DNA of 64,000 bases from positions 2,495,501 to 2,559,500 of the forward strand of contig NZ_CP118166.1 of NCBI RefSeq assembly GCF_028748065.1, written 5' to 3'. Shown here piece by piece: positions 1 to 9,122 of this stretch. The notes under the pieces were generated by a model. It searched no databases. It was given only the letters and a program-made list of their open reading frames with translations, and was not told the origin of the DNA. The position numbers were made by a program, and so were the translations under genes. Position 1 is the first letter of the stretch, and each line of letters starts with the position of its first letter. Source of the DNA: Hyphococcus flavus. GTDB lineage: Bacteria > Pseudomonadota > Alphaproteobacteria > Caulobacterales > Parvularculaceae.

Positions 1-1288
1 GCGATACATACCAGAAATAACCGTCTTTGTCCTGATGAAATAGGTCGCCAGTCAGATTCCATCCGTCTTTGACGTAGTTGGCCTGCCGTTCATCGGCGAG
101 GTAGCGGCAGCCGGTGGGACCCCGCACAGCAAGCCGGCCTACTTCTCCATGGGGAACCGGGTTCATATCGTCATCGACGATTTGTGCCTGATATCCCGGA
201 ACAGCACGGCCGGTTGAACCGGGTTTGATGTCGCCGCCTGCGGCGGAAATAAAGATGTGGATCATCTCCGTCGCGCCGATGCCGTCGATCGGTCTGATAC
301 CCGTGAGTTCATGCCAGCCGTCCGACGTCGCCTGTGGTAAATGCTCGCCGGCAGAGACGCAGGTGTGCAACGATTTAAAATGCGTTGCGGGCAGGCTCAT
401 CATGCCGCGATAAGCGGTGGGGGCCGTGAATAACGTTGTCACGTGATGGCGTTCTATGGCGTCTAGCAAGGGCTCAACGCCGGACCCGCTGGTGAGCGCC
501 GTCGCCGCGCCGCAGGCCGCGGGAAAGACGACTGATGCGCCAAGGCCGAATGTGAAAGCGAAAGGCGGCGTGCCGCAAAACACATCATCCGCCTTCGGCT
601 GTACGATACGGCGTGAGAAAGTTTCTGCCATGGCGAGAACATCGCGATGAAAATGAACGCAACCCTTCGGCATGCCTGTTGTACCCGAAGTGAATGCGAT
701 CAGCGCCGGGTCGTCGCCTGCTGTGGCGACAGGTTCGACAAAGTCTTTGGCCGCCTCAAGTTTACGTTCAAGTATCCCGTCATTGAATCTTTGCTTCTGG
801 TGCATAAACGCAGAGCTGTTCGCGGCTGCATCAAATACGTCTTCAAGGCGCGCATCGATAAAGGCATGGCTGATTTCCGCTTTATCGATGATAGTCTCAA
901 GTTCTGTAGCGCGTAAGAGCGGCATGGTAGTGACGGCGACGCCGCCAGCGCGCAACACGCCCCACCATATCGCCAGTAACATCGGCGAGTTTGGCCCGTG
1001 AATTAGGACACGATTGCCAGGAACGAAATTCATTCTCGTTGAAAGAAAGTCAGCAACTCGACTGACCTGGGCTAGTAGCTCGTTGTAGCTCCATCTCCCG
1101 CTCTCCCATAAGACTGCATCTTTTGCTCCGTTACCAGAAGCAACGGCCTGGTCGAGAAGAACAGATGCATTAAGTTTTTCAGGAAACTGCAGTTCAGGAA
1201 TTTCGAACAGGAAATCCGGTAAAAGTGACGACTCAGGAAGATTCTCACGTACGAATGTATCCTGGTGCGCCGTCAGAGGTTTTTTCAT
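1..1288 (-). CDS. Benzoate/2-aminobenzoate-CoA ligase family protein, 3' part cut off
   Basis: I translated this reading frame by hand from ATG at 1288; it stays open to base 1, giving about 429 residues, so the C-terminal part (roughly 100 residues in this family) lies outside the window. The ANL adenylation signature FTSGTTGMPKG is at about residues 198-208 (bases about 661-697) and the A5-type motif DGIGATEMIHIF at about residues 335-346. A TGDLF motif near the end matches the A7 region. ANL ligases activate carboxylic acids as acyl-AMP and then transfer them to CoA. The overall pattern (start MKKPLTAHQDTFVRENLP and the A5 motif) resembles the 2-aminobenzoate/benzoate-CoA ligase branch. 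It diverges from an acyl-CoA dehydrogenase across a 117-bp region carrying an inverted repeat, and borders the phenylacetate cluster, so an aromatic acid substrate is likely. The exact substrate is inference. Confidence 0.85.
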   Translation of the reverse strand, partial: MKKPLTAHQDTFVRENLPESSLLPDFLFEIPELQFPEKLNASVLLDQAVASGNGAKDAVLWESGRWSYNELLAQVSRVADFLSTRMNFVPGNRVLIHGPNSPMLLAIWWGVLRAGGVAVTTMPLLRATELETIIDKAEISHAFIDARLEDVFDAAANSSAFMHQKQRFNDGILERKLEAAKDFVEPVATAGDDPALIAFTSGTTGMPKGCVHFHRDVLAMAETFSRRIVQPKADDVFCGTPPFAFTFGLGASVVFPAACGAATALTSGSGVEPLLDAIERHHVTTLFTAPTAYRGMMSLPATHFKSLHTCVSAGEHLPQATSDGWHELTGIRPIDGIGATEMIHIFISAAGGDIKPGSTGRAVPGYQAQIVDDDMNPVPHGEVGRLAVRGPTGCRYLADERQANYVKDGWNLTGDLFHQDKDGYFWYVS

Positions 1289-1335
1289 TGTGCTATTGTG
1301 CGTTGCGAAAAGGTTGGCCGATATTCATTATAGTT

Positions 1336-1357
1336 AGCGAACAATGACATGTTCGCT
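1336..1357. promoter_or_regulatory. Perfect inverted repeat, probable operator
   Basis: AGCGAACA (1336-1343), a 6-bp spacer and TGTTCGCT (1350-1357) form a perfect 8-bp inverted repeat in the intergenic region between the divergent CoA ligase and acyl-CoA dehydrogenase. It sits about 48 bp from each start codon, the usual place for a regulator that controls both genes. The sequence differs from the TetR-type palindrome at the paa promoters, so a different regulator is expected. No regulator gene for it is evident nearby. Confidence 0.55.
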
Positions 1358-1405
1358 GATGTTTTTCGAGAGTGGTAAATTTAGGTAAATACGACGGGGC
1401 CGACT

Positions 1406-2554
1406 ATGAGCATGGATGCGGAAAGCTTTGAATTATTGCTGACAACAGCTCGGCGTTTTGTCGAGGAACGTCTACGCCCGCTTGAGGGAGAAGTTGATCG
1501 CACTGATTCGATGCCGACGGAAATTGTCGACGAAATGCGCGAACTCGGCCTGTTCGGGCTCACTATCAGCGAAGACTATGGCGGCCTCGGTCTTAACATG
1601 GAGGAAGAGTGCCGATTCGTTTTTGAAATGGGGCGCGCTTCGCCAGCGTTTCGTTCCGTTTTCGGCACTAATCTCGGCATCGGGTCGCAGGCGATTGTCT
1701 TTGGCGGCACAGATGAGCAGAAACAGCATTACCTGCCGAAGCTTGCGGCCGGTGAAATCATCGGCTCCTTCGCCCTGACCGAACCTGATGTGGGCTCAGA
1801 TGCGATCGCCGTGCAGACAAAAGCGATAAAAGACGGCGACGACTATATCATTAACGGCGTCAAACGTTACATCACCAACGCGCCACGTGCCCACCTCTTT
1901 ACACTTATGGCGCGCACGGCGCCAGAGCGTAAAGCCGATTCCATCTCCTGTTTTCTGGTCGGCGCAGATACGCCCGGCATCAAACTTGGCAAGCCTGACA
2001 AGAAAATGGGACAGCACGGCACGACTACATGCGACGTCATTTTCGATGACTGCCGCGTACCGTCTTCGGCTTTGTTGGGAGGTGTTGAAGGTAATGGCTT
2101 TCGCACAGCCATGAAGGTGCTCGACAAAGGACGATTACATATTTCTGCTTTGTGCGTTGGCGTTGCAGGCCGCCTGATCGAAGAAATGGTTTCGTTTTCG
2201 ACAAACCGGAAACAATTCGAGCAGAAAGTGTCGGAGTTTCAATTGATACAGGCGATGATAGCGGACAGCCAAACGGAAATGCTGGCGGCTAAGTCCCTGG
2301 TTCTTGAAACGGCGCGCAAAAGGGACGCCGGTGAAAATGTGGTGATGGATGTGGCCGCGACAAAACTCTTTGCGTCTGAAATGGTCGGCCGCGTCGCGGA
2401 CCGCGCAGTTCAAGTCCATGGCGGCGCAGGTTATATCTCCGAATACGCTGTCGAACGACTGTATCGCGACGTTCGCTTGTTCCGGATTTACGAAGGCACA
2501 TCGCAAATACAGCAGCTTATTGTGGCAAGAGAGATAATTAAAAAGTTGTCATAG
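1406..2554 (+). CDS. Acyl-CoA dehydrogenase
   Basis: This 382-residue protein has the standard ACAD layout: alpha-helical N-domain, central beta-domain with the FAD/substrate motif ALTEPDVGSDA (about residues 129-139), and a C-terminal helical domain ending with GGAGYISEY and YEGTSQIQQLIVAREI. The Glu of YEGTS is the usual catalytic base position of short/medium-chain enzymes. FAD-dependent alpha,beta-desaturation of an acyl-CoA, with electrons passed to ETF, is the expected reaction. ATG 1406 is preceded by a GGGG run seven bases upstream; ATG 1412 is an alternative. It is convergent with the TetR gene downstream and divergent from an aromatic-type CoA ligase, so the two probably act on the same CoA thioester. 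The substrate is not determined by what I can see. Confidence 0.92.
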   Translation: MSMDAESFELLLTTARRFVEERLRPLEGEVDRTDSMPTEIVDEMRELGLFGLTISEDYGGLGLNMEEECRFVFEMGRASPAFRSVFGTNLGIGSQAIVFGGTDEQKQHYLPKLAAGEIIGSFALTEPDVGSDAIAVQTKAIKDGDDYIINGVKRYITNAPRAHLFTLMARTAPERKADSISCFLVGADTPGIKLGKPDKKMGQHGTTTCDVIFDDCRVPSSALLGGVEGNGFRTAMKVLDKGRLHISALCVGVAGRLIEEMVSFSTNRKQFEQKVSEFQLIQAMIADSQTEMLAAKSLVLETARKRDAGENVVMDVAATKLFASEMVGRVADRAVQVHGGAGYISEYAVERLYRDVRLFRIYEGTSQIQQLIVAREIIKKLS

Positions 2555-2582
2555 GTAATGATTAAGGTCGGCGATACGAGTT

Positions 2583-3167
2583 CTAAAGAGCGCCGAGTAT
2601 GGTTTCCGCCGCCATCTCCGCCAACTCGTCGCGTGTGATACCGCCTTTTGCTTTAAACCATGTATGCGTCCAGTTGAGCATGCCGAAAAAAAGCATCGTT
2701 TTCGCGCTGAGGCGCGCTTTGTTTTTTGCCAGTTCAGGTTTGGCCGCGCCAATTAGGCTTTCAACATGGGCGATAATCCTGCGCTGCTTTGACTTAATAT
2801 CGGTTTGGTTTTCTGCGGGCAGTGATGAAAGTTCGTAAAGCAATACTTTCTGCCGGTCAGCAGCGCCAACATAGTGCTGCAACAATTCTTTCGTGAGTGC
2901 GTGAATTTCTTGTTGAGGGTTGCCTAGTATGCCGTTGCGTGTTTCGGTAACGCCCAGCAAATCATCGATATGCTCTTTCATGACATCGAATAGAATCGCT
3001 TCTTTCGACGCGTAGTAATGATAAATCAGCGATTTTGAGACTGCACACCGTTCAGCAAGATCGGAAACGGATGCGCCAGCGAAGCCTTTCTCAGCAAAAA
3101 GTTTTGCGGCGGCGTCGGTTATCGCTTCTCGCTTCGCGTCATAGTCAGCAGCCTGGGTGCGCGCCAT
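2583..3167 (-). CDS. paaR: TetR-family regulator, probable repressor of the paa genes
   Basis: The 194-residue protein starts with a TetR N-terminal DNA-binding domain: the helix-turn-helix runs through GASVSDLAERCAVSKSLIYH and YYASKEAIL at about residues 29-58. The remaining ~130 residues are helical and would form the ligand-binding and dimerisation domain. It starts one base after the paaK stop, with AGGAAG as ribosome binding site, so it is the last gene of paaG-paaZ-paaK-tetR. TetR-type PaaR repressors that sense phenylacetyl-CoA are known in Burkholderia, Thermus and Corynebacterium. Two related TetR-like palindromes at the paaG/paaI and paaA promoters are its likely operators, including autoregulation through the first. 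The symbol is given by context and family, not by a specific residue signature. Confidence 0.8.
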   Translation of the reverse strand: MARTQAADYDAKREAITDAAAKLFAEKGFAGASVSDLAERCAVSKSLIYHYYASKEAILFDVMKEHIDDLLGVTETRNGILGNPQQEIHALTKELLQHYVGAADRQKVLLYELSSLPAENQTDIKSKQRRIIAHVESLIGAAKPELAKNKARLSAKTMLFFGMLNWTHTWFKAKGGITRDELAEMAAETILGAL

Positions 3168-3168
3168 C

Positions 3169-4467
3169 TTACTTCCTCAAGTCCCGAATGCGCAATGCTT
3201 TGCCTAAAGAGCGCGCGAGCCCTTCCGGCGGCGCGATTTCGATGGTGGCGGTAACGCCGATGATAGTTTTGATATGATGTTTCAACTCTTTTACGGCTGC
3301 CGCCATATCTGTTTCTGCAGCGCCTTCCCGGCGTTCGACCAGAACTTTAAGCTCGTCCATGCGGTCGGGCCGCGATACTTCCAAAAGGTAATGAGGCGAT
3401 AGCGCGGGCACTTTCAAAATTTGCTCTTCAATCTGCGACGGGAACACATTGACGCCGCGGATAATCAACATATCGTCATTTCGGCCTGTTACTTTTTCCA
3501 TCCTTCGCATCGTGCGAGCTGTGCCGGGAAGCAGCCGCGTTAAGTCTCGCGTGCGGTAGCGAATGATCGGCATTGCTTCCTTCGTGAGTGACGTAAAGAC
3601 AAGTTCTCCTTTTTCGCCGTCCGGGAGAACCGCGCTGGTTTCAGGGTCGATGACCTCGGGATAGAAATGATCTTCCCAGATGGTCAATCCGTCTTTCGTC
3701 TCGACGCATTCATTGGCTACGCCCGGCCCGATGACTTCCGAAAGACCATAAATATCGACGGCGTCAATACCAAAGGCTTCTTCGATTTCGCGGCGCATGG
3801 CTTCAGTCCAGGGCTCCGCGCCGAAGATGCCTATTTTAAGCGAGCTCTTGCGCGGATCGGCGCCTTGTCGGCGGAATTCATCGAGGATCGCCAGCATGTA
3901 GCTGGGCGTCACCATGATAATTTCCGGCTCGAAGTCGCGGATCAACTGCACCTGTTTTTCAGTCTGACCACTGCTCACGGGGATGACGGTGCAACCGAGC
4001 GCTTCCGCCCCGTAATGCGCGCCAAGCCCGCCGGTGAATAATCCGTAGCCATAGGAGACATGCACTTTCATGCCGGGACGCCCGCCGGCGGCGCGAATAG
4101 AACGTGCGACGACGGAACTCCATGTTTCGATGTCGCGTTTTGTGTACCCTACGACAGTCGGCTTGCCGGTGGTGCCGGAAGAGGCATGAATGCGAACAAC
4201 GTCTTCTCGCGGAACCGCAAAGAAGCCGAACGGATAATTTTCCCGCAAATGATCTTTTGTTGTAAACGGAAACTTTGCGAGGTCTGCAAACGATTTCAAA
4301 TCGGCCGGCGTTACGCCCGCTTTGTCGAATACGAGTTTATAATGCGGCGTGTTTTGATAGGCGTGCGAAAGCGTTGTCTGCAAGCGCTCAAGCTGCAGCG
4401 CGGCGAGGGCGTCGCGAGAAAGCTTTTCGCCGTCATCTAGCAGGGACGTGTAACCGGGCGCTGCCAT
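3169..4467 (-). CDS. paaK: Phenylacetate-CoA ligase
   Basis: PaaK activates phenylacetate to phenylacetyl-CoA, using ATP, as the entry step of the pathway. The 432-residue length is typical. Visible ANL motifs are SSGTTGKPTVVGYT (about residues 96-109), YGLSEVIGPGVANEC (about 240-254), and YRTRDLTRLLPG followed by GRNDDMLIIRGVNVFPSQIE at the hinge and C-terminal domain. The last motif is characteristic of the PaaK branch. It starts three bases after the paaZ stop and ends one base before the TetR start, so it is translated from the paaG-Z-K-tetR transcript. No truncation is seen. Confidence 0.96.
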   Translation of the reverse strand: MAAPGYTSLLDDGEKLSRDALAALQLERLQTTLSHAYQNTPHYKLVFDKAGVTPADLKSFADLAKFPFTTKDHLRENYPFGFFAVPREDVVRIHASSGTTGKPTVVGYTKRDIETWSSVVARSIRAAGGRPGMKVHVSYGYGLFTGGLGAHYGAEALGCTVIPVSSGQTEKQVQLIRDFEPEIIMVTPSYMLAILDEFRRQGADPRKSSLKIGIFGAEPWTEAMRREIEEAFGIDAVDIYGLSEVIGPGVANECVETKDGLTIWEDHFYPEVIDPETSAVLPDGEKGELVFTSLTKEAMPIIRYRTRDLTRLLPGTARTMRRMEKVTGRNDDMLIIRGVNVFPSQIEEQILKVPALSPHYLLEVSRPDRMDELKVLVERREGAAETDMAAAVKELKHHIKTIIGVTATIEIAPPEGLARSLGKALRIRDLRK

Positions 4468-4470
4468 CGC

Positions 4471-6501
4471 CTAGATCGCATTCATGGTGAGGAGCGTATA
4501 GGTGGCGACGGCTTCATCATTCTGGTTCGTAACGAGAACATCCCATCTGACTTCGCCATATTCATCATTGCGTTTTTTCTTGGACTTCGCGGTGAGGCGT
4601 ACTTTAATCGCATCGCCGGGCGAGGCGGGTGTTAAGAAGCGCAATTCATCAAGGCCGTAATTGGCGAGCACGGGGCCCGGCGCCGGGTCGACGAAGAGGC
4701 CCGCGGCGAAGGAAAGAATAAGATAGCCGTGGGCGACGCGGCCAGGGAAGAATGGGTTAGCTTGCGCGGCTTCTTCGTCCATATGGGCGTAGAAATTATC
4801 GCCAGTGAAATCGGCGAAATGTTCGATGTCATGGAGGCTGATGGTGCGCGGCTCAGTGACGATGGTCTTGCCGATTTCAAGCTCGCCGAATTTGTACCGG
4901 AAGGGATGCGGGGCTTTATCTTCGACGCTCGCGTCTTTCACCCAGGAATTAGTGACGCTAGCAAGAATCTCGGGCGAACCCTGTACGGCGGTGCGCTGCA
5001 TATAGTGTTTGACGCCGCGCACGCCGCCAAGTTCTTCACCGCCGCCGGCGCGTCCCGGCCCGCCATGCACCAGCATTGGCAAGGGCGAACCGTGCCCGGT
5101 GGATTCCTTGGCGCTGTCGCGATTGATGATGGCGATGCGTCCGTGAAACGCGCCGCTGTTCGCCACGACTTCCCGCGCGATCAAGGGATCATAAGTAAAG
5201 AGTGACATGACGAGCGAGCCGCCTCCGCGATTGCAAAGATTGACCGCATCCTCGAAATCCGCGTAAGGCATCAAGGTTGAAACCGGGCCGAACGCTTCGA
5301 CCTCATGCACAGCCTTTGCTTCTCTTGGGCTGTCGCAGCGCAGGAGCACCGGGGAAACAAAGGCGCCTTGTTGTGCATCGTCGCCGATGATCGAGGCTGT
5401 CGCCGGATCGCCGAAAACGATCGTCGCTTCACCTACGAGCGCCGAGACTTTCTCGCGCACGTCGTCCCGTTGCGATTGGGAGACGAGGGCGCCCATACGC
5501 ACGTCTTCCAATGACGGATCGCCAAGCGTTGTTTTGGCGAGTTTTTCTGAAATCGCTTTTTCCGCCGCGTCCATCAGCGTCGCCGGAACCAGCGCGCGGC
5601 GAATGGCCGTACACTTCTGACCGGCTTTCACGGTCATTTCCCTCACGACTTCTTTGACAAAAAGCTCGAATTCCGGGCTGTCCTCTGTAGCGTCAGGCCC
5701 CAGCATGGAGGCGTTGAGGGAATCCTGCTCGGCCACAAAGCGCACGCTTTCGCGGATGATCGCCGGATGGGCTTTCAGCTTCGATGCGGTGGAAGCGGAA
5801 CCCGTAAAGGAAACCACATCCTGACCGTTCAGATGGTCGAGCAGATCTCCCGTTGAACCAACAATGAGCTGTACGGCGCCGTCGGGCAGAAGGCCGGCTT
5901 CGATCAGCATACGGAAAGCGGCTTCAGCAAGGTATGCGGTTGCTGTCGCGGGTTTGACGATGGCTGGCATGCCGGCGATCAGCGTAGGCGCCAATTTTTC
6001 CATCATGCCCCAAACGGGAAAGTTGAAGGCGTTAATATGCACGGCGACACCCCGACGCGATGTGTAAACATGCTGCGCCATGAACGTCCCGTTCTTTGAA
6101 ATCTGCTCTACCGGCCCGTCGAGAATTATTGTATCGTCGGGGAGTTCGCGTTTTGACTTTGAAGCGACTCCTAAAAACGTACCGGCGCCGCCGTCTATAT
6201 CGATCCAGCCATCTTTGCGCGTCGCGCCGGTGTGATGATTGAGGGCATAAAGCTCTTCCTTACGCTCCATCACGGCAAGGCCGAGCGCCTTCACCATTGC
6301 GGCGCGTTCCATGAACGTCATCTTGCGTAAAGCGGGCCCGCCGATATCTCGCGCATATTCCGTCATGGCGTTGAAATCGAGTCCGCCCGAGCCGGTTTTG
6401 GCGATAGTTTCGCCAGTGACCGCTGAAGGAATGGAAACAAGGTTTCCTTTGCCTTCTTTCCACTCTCCAAGCGCGTAGTTTTTTAAAGTTATAACGGACA
6501 T
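4471..6501 (-). CDS. paaZ: Bifunctional oxepin-CoA hydrolase / 3-oxo-5,6-dehydrosuberyl-CoA semialdehyde dehydrogenase
   Basis: PaaZ opens the oxepin-CoA ring and oxidises the resulting aldehyde with NADP. At 676 residues it has both expected domains. The N-terminal aldehyde dehydrogenase domain (about 1-520) carries [11 protein letters not shown] with the general-base Glu and [15 protein letters not shown] with the catalytic Cys near residue 296. The C-terminal MaoC-like hydratase domain (about 545-676) carries [15 protein letters not shown] and [13 protein letters not shown] 6501 has GGGAG seven bases upstream. It follows paaG by about 38 bp and precedes paaK by 3 bp. Both active sites look intact, so the fused enzyme should avoid release of the reactive aldehyde, as known for the family. 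Confidence 0.97.
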   Translation of the reverse strand: MSVITLKNYALGEWKEGKGNLVSIPSAVTGETIAKTGSGGLDFNAMTEYARDIGGPALRKMTFMERAAMVKALGLAVMERKEELYALNHHTGATRKDGWIDIDGGAGTFLGVASKSKRELPDDTIILDGPVEQISKNGTFMAQHVYTSRRGVAVHINAFNFPVWGMMEKLAPTLIAGMPAIVKPATATAYLAEAAFRMLIEAGLLPDGAVQLIVGSTGDLLDHLNGQDVVSFTGSASTASKLKAHPAIIRESVRFVAEQDSLNASMLGPDATEDSPEFELFVKEVVREMTVKAGQKCTAIRRALVPATLMDAAEKAISEKLAKTTLGDPSLEDVRMGALVSQSQRDDVREKVSALVGEATIVFGDPATASIIGDDAQQGAFVSPVLLRCDSPREAKAVHEVEAFGPVSTLMPYADFEDAVNLCNRGGGSLVMSLFTYDPLIAREVVANSGAFHGRIAIINRDSAKESTGHGSPLPMLVHGGPGRAGGGEELGGVRGVKHYMQRTAVQGSPEILASVTNSWVKDASVEDKAPHPFRYKFGELEIGKTIVTEPRTISLHDIEHFADFTGDNFYAHMDEEAAQANPFFPGRVAHGYLILSFAAGLFVDPAPGPVLANYGLDELRFLTPASPGDAIKVRLTAKSKKKRNDEYGEVRWDVLVTNQNDEAVATYTLLTMNAI

Positions 6502-6539
6502 TCCGGGTCTCCCTAAATTCCTTGACTTGCCGGTTTTTT

Positions 6540-7331
6540 CTAGTGACCTTTGAATTCCGGCTTGCGCTTGTTCATGAAGGCGTCGACGCCTTCGCGGTAG
6601 TCGTCAGACCGGCCAAGCTCGCGCATCTTGTCGCGTTCAAGGTCGAGTTGTTCGTCGAGCCGACGCATGAAGGCGGTGCGGATCAGTTTTTTCGTTTCCG
6701 CAAGCCCGCGTGTCGGCGCGGAGGCGAATTTCTTGACAAGCGCGTCCGTTTCCGTGGCGAGCGATTCATCTTCAATACACTTCCAGATCAGGCCCCAGTC
6801 CGCGGCAGTTTCAGCCGGAAGCGGATCGCCTGTGAGCGCAAGACCAAGCGCCCTGGCTTGTCCAGCAAGCCTTGGCAGCGCCCATGAACCGCCGCTATCG
6901 GGCACAAGGCCGATATTGGCGAAAGACATCACAAATTTCGCTGACTTCGCTGCAAGCACAATATCGCATGCAAAAGCAATGCTGGTGCCGGCGCCAGCTG
7001 CAACACCGTTGACGGCGCAAACGACTGGCATGGGCAAAGACGTCAGTCGGCGAATTAACGGATTGTAGCGCTTTTCGACAGACTCCCCGAGATCAACTGC
7101 ATCGCTTCCCGGCGCGACAGCGCGATCGGAAAGGTCCTGCCCCGCGCAGAAACCACGCCCAGCGCCTGTAAGTAGAAGCGTTCGCACTGCTTTATTATTT
7201 TCGATTTCGTCCAACGCCGCTTGCACTTCTTCGTGCATCTGGATGTTAAAGCTGTTCAGGCGATCCGGACGGTTGAGCGTTAATCGCGCTGCGCCATTGG
7301 AAATTTCAAGGAGGATTGTTTCAAAAGCCAT
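6540..7331 (-). CDS. paaG: 1,2-epoxyphenylacetyl-CoA isomerase
   Basis: This crotonase-fold enzyme converts ring-1,2-epoxyphenylacetyl-CoA to oxepin-CoA. Motifs match PaaG: LTGAGRGFCAGQDLSDR, VEKRYNPLIRRL, CAVNGVAAGAGTSIA (oxyanion hole) and IGLVPDSGGSWALPRLAG, with the C-terminal GRSDDYREGVDAFMNKR. I chose ATG 7331 (MAFETILLEIS, 263 residues) over a GTG at 7403, because the upstream GTG lies next to the TetR-type palindrome and promoter and its 24 extra residues do not look like this family. First gene of the minus-strand paa unit. PaaF-type hydratase and PaaH dehydrogenase partners are not in this window. Confidence 0.94.
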   Translation of the reverse strand: MAFETILLEISNGAARLTLNRPDRLNSFNIQMHEEVQAALDEIENNKAVRTLLLTGAGRGFCAGQDLSDRAVAPGSDAVDLGESVEKRYNPLIRRLTSLPMPVVCAVNGVAAGAGTSIAFACDIVLAAKSAKFVMSFANIGLVPDSGGSWALPRLAGQARALGLALTGDPLPAETAADWGLIWKCIEDESLATETDALVKKFASAPTRGLAETKKLIRTAFMRRLDEQLDLERDKMRELGRSDDYREGVDAFMNKRKPEFKGH

Positions 7332-7406
7332 AGAGGTTTTCGCCTTACGGCGCTCCTTCACTGGGTTTGTCATCTGTTTGGATTGCGCAACTAACGCGGA
7401 CACTAT

Positions 7407-7430
7407 AATTGAATGATCGGTCGGTCAATT
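7407..7430. promoter_or_regulatory. TetR-type operator between divergent paaG and paaI
   Basis: The arms AATTGA (7407-7412) and TCAATT (7425-7430) are perfect inverted repeats around a partly palindromic 12-bp centre. Read on the minus strand the site begins ATTGACCGACCGATC, which aligns with ATTGACTGACCGGTC at 14664-14678 before paaA. On the minus strand TTGACC could be a -35 box with TATAGT 15 bases further on; on the plus strand TTGAAT and TATGAG could serve the paaI direction. Binding here would block both divergent units. The regulator assignment (TetR at 2583-3167) is inference. Confidence 0.7.
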
Positions 7431-7450
7431 ATGAGAGCGGATGAGCGGTA

Positions 7451-7894
7451 ATGAAGGCAAATGCGGACGATGATGAGTTGGCACGAAAAATTGCTGAACG
7501 ACTTCATTCCAGGGAAGGCACATCAAAGGCGTGGGACGTTAAACTGGAAGAGGCCGGCGCCGGCTGGTCGCGTTGTTCCATGCGCTTGCGGAAGGATATG
7601 TTGAATGGGCATGGCACGGCCCATGGCGGAATGATCTTCGCACTTGCGGATACGGCTTTTGCCTGGGCTTGTAATTCCCGAAATGTAGTTACGTTTGCAC
7701 AGCATGCGTCAATTTCATTTTTGTCACCAGGCAAGCTCGGAGAAAGACTAACCGCTGAAGCACGCAAGGACGCCACTGAAGGTCGCACAGGCATTTACAC
7801 CGTAAAAGTTACTGGTGATGACGGGCGTGCGGTTGCAATCTTTCAAGGATTATCTCGCACCGCAGGCGGGCTTGTAATCGAAGAGGAGAAATAA
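7451..7894 (+). CDS. paaI: Hotdog-fold hydroxyphenylacetyl-CoA-type thioesterase
   Basis: PaaI hydrolyses hydroxylated phenylacetyl-CoA and related thioesters, a safety valve that frees CoA when the pathway stalls. The 147-residue protein has the hotdog PaaI signature NGHGTAHGGMIFALADTAFA at about residues 55-74, with the Asp of LADTAF at the position used by this family. The C-terminal half has the expected strand pattern with GRTGIYTVKVTGDDGR. ATG 7451 lies 20 bases downstream of the shared operator. The paaJ ATG follows two bases after its stop, so the two are co-transcribed. Confidence 0.93.
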   Translation: MKANADDDELARKIAERLHSREGTSKAWDVKLEEAGAGWSRCSMRLRKDMLNGHGTAHGGMIFALADTAFAWACNSRNVVTFAQHASISFLSPGKLGERLTAEARKDATEGRTGIYTVKVTGDDGRAVAIFQGLSRTAGGLVIEEEK

Positions 7895-7896
7895 GA

Positions 7897-9099
7897 ATGG
7901 CTGATGCATTTATCTGTGATGGCGTAAGAACGCCCATTGGCCGTTATGGCGGGGCGCTGGCCGCCGTACGGGCAGATGATCTGGCGGCAATTCCTCTCCG
8001 TGCGCTGATGGAACGGAATAAGAAAGTCGACTGGGCTGCTCTCGATGACGTTATCCTTGGTTGCGCCAATCAGGCAGGTGAAGACAACCGCAATGTAGCG
8101 CGTATGGCTGCGCTGCTATCAGGCCTTGGTGAGACGGCGCCCGGCGCGACAGTGAACCGGCTTTGCGGTTCCGGCATGGATGCGATCACTATTGCTGCTC
8201 GGGCGATCAAGGCCGGTGAGGCGGAATTCATTATCGCCGGCGGCGTTGAATCGATGTCGCGCGCGCCCTTCGTGATGGGCAAGGCGGAAACGGCGTTTTC
8301 GCGCAATGCAGAAGTCTTTGACACAACAATCGGCTGGCGGTTCGTCAACCCGGTGCTGAAGGCGCAATACGGCATCGATTCCATGCCGGAAACGGCTGAG
8401 AATGTTGCTGAAGACTTTGGAGTTTTGCGCGAAGATCAGGATGCATTCGCACTGCGTTCACAACAACGCGCAGCGAAAGCGCAAGCAAACGGAAGGCTCG
8501 CCAAAGAAATCGTTTCCGTTGAAGTTCCGCAGCGCAAAGGCGAGCCGAAGATCGTCGATCGCGATGAACATCCACGTGAAACGACTTTGGAAAAGCTCAG
8601 CGCATTAAAACCGTTCGTTAAAAAGGATGGCGTCATTACGGCTGGCAATGCTTCTGGCGTCAATGACGGTGCGGCGGCCGTGATTGTGGCTTCGGAAGAT
8701 GCGGTCAAGAAATACGGTTTAACCCCACGAGCCCGTTTTATCACCGGCGCTGTGGTCGGCGTTTCACCCCGCATTATGGGCATTGGCCCAGCCCCAGCGT
8801 CAAAGGCTGCGTTGGCAAAGGCTGCTCTTTCCGTGAACGACATGGACATTATTGAAATTAATGAAGCATTCGCCTCGCAGTCGCTTGCGACCTTGCGCGA
8901 ACTCGGGCTGCCTGATGATGCGGAACACGTGAACCCCAATGGCGGCGCCATCGCCCTTGGTCACCCGCTTGGCATGTCCGGCGCGCGTCTCGTTCTGACG
9001 GCAACGGAGGAACTGCACCAGCGCGGCGGCAAATACGCGCTAGCCGCCATGTGCATCGGCGTCGGACAGGGGATTGCGTCCATCATCGAGAAAGTGTGA
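7897..9099 (+). CDS. paaJ: 3-oxoadipyl-CoA/3-oxo-5,6-dehydrosuberyl-CoA thiolase
   Basis: The thiolase performs the two CoA-dependent cleavages late in phenylacetate degradation, giving acetyl-CoA and succinyl-CoA. At 400 residues it is full length. The nucleophilic Cys is in NRLCGSGMDAI (about residue 90), and the C-terminal signatures NEAFASQ, GGAIALGHPLGMSGAR and MCIGVGQG carry the His and second Cys. The early sequence DGVRTPIGRYGGALA is typical of the PaaJ/PcaF branch. The GAGGAG at the end of paaI serves as ribosome binding site. The same chemistry would fit beta-ketoadipate thiolase PcaF, but the paa neighbours favour PaaJ. Confidence 0.93.
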   Translation: MADAFICDGVRTPIGRYGGALAAVRADDLAAIPLRALMERNKKVDWAALDDVILGCANQAGEDNRNVARMAALLSGLGETAPGATVNRLCGSGMDAITIAARAIKAGEAEFIIAGGVESMSRAPFVMGKAETAFSRNAEVFDTTIGWRFVNPVLKAQYGIDSMPETAENVAEDFGVLREDQDAFALRSQQRAAKAQANGRLAKEIVSVEVPQRKGEPKIVDRDEHPRETTLEKLSALKPFVKKDGVITAGNASGVNDGAAAVIVASEDAVKKYGLTPRARFITGAVVGVSPRIMGIGPAPASKAALAKAALSVNDMDIIEINEAFASQSLATLRELGLPDDAEHVNPNGGAIALGHPLGMSGARLVLTATEELHQRGGKYALAAMCIGVGQGIASIIEKV

Positions 9100-9122
9100 T
9101 CATAGGCGTCAGGGAGGACGCC

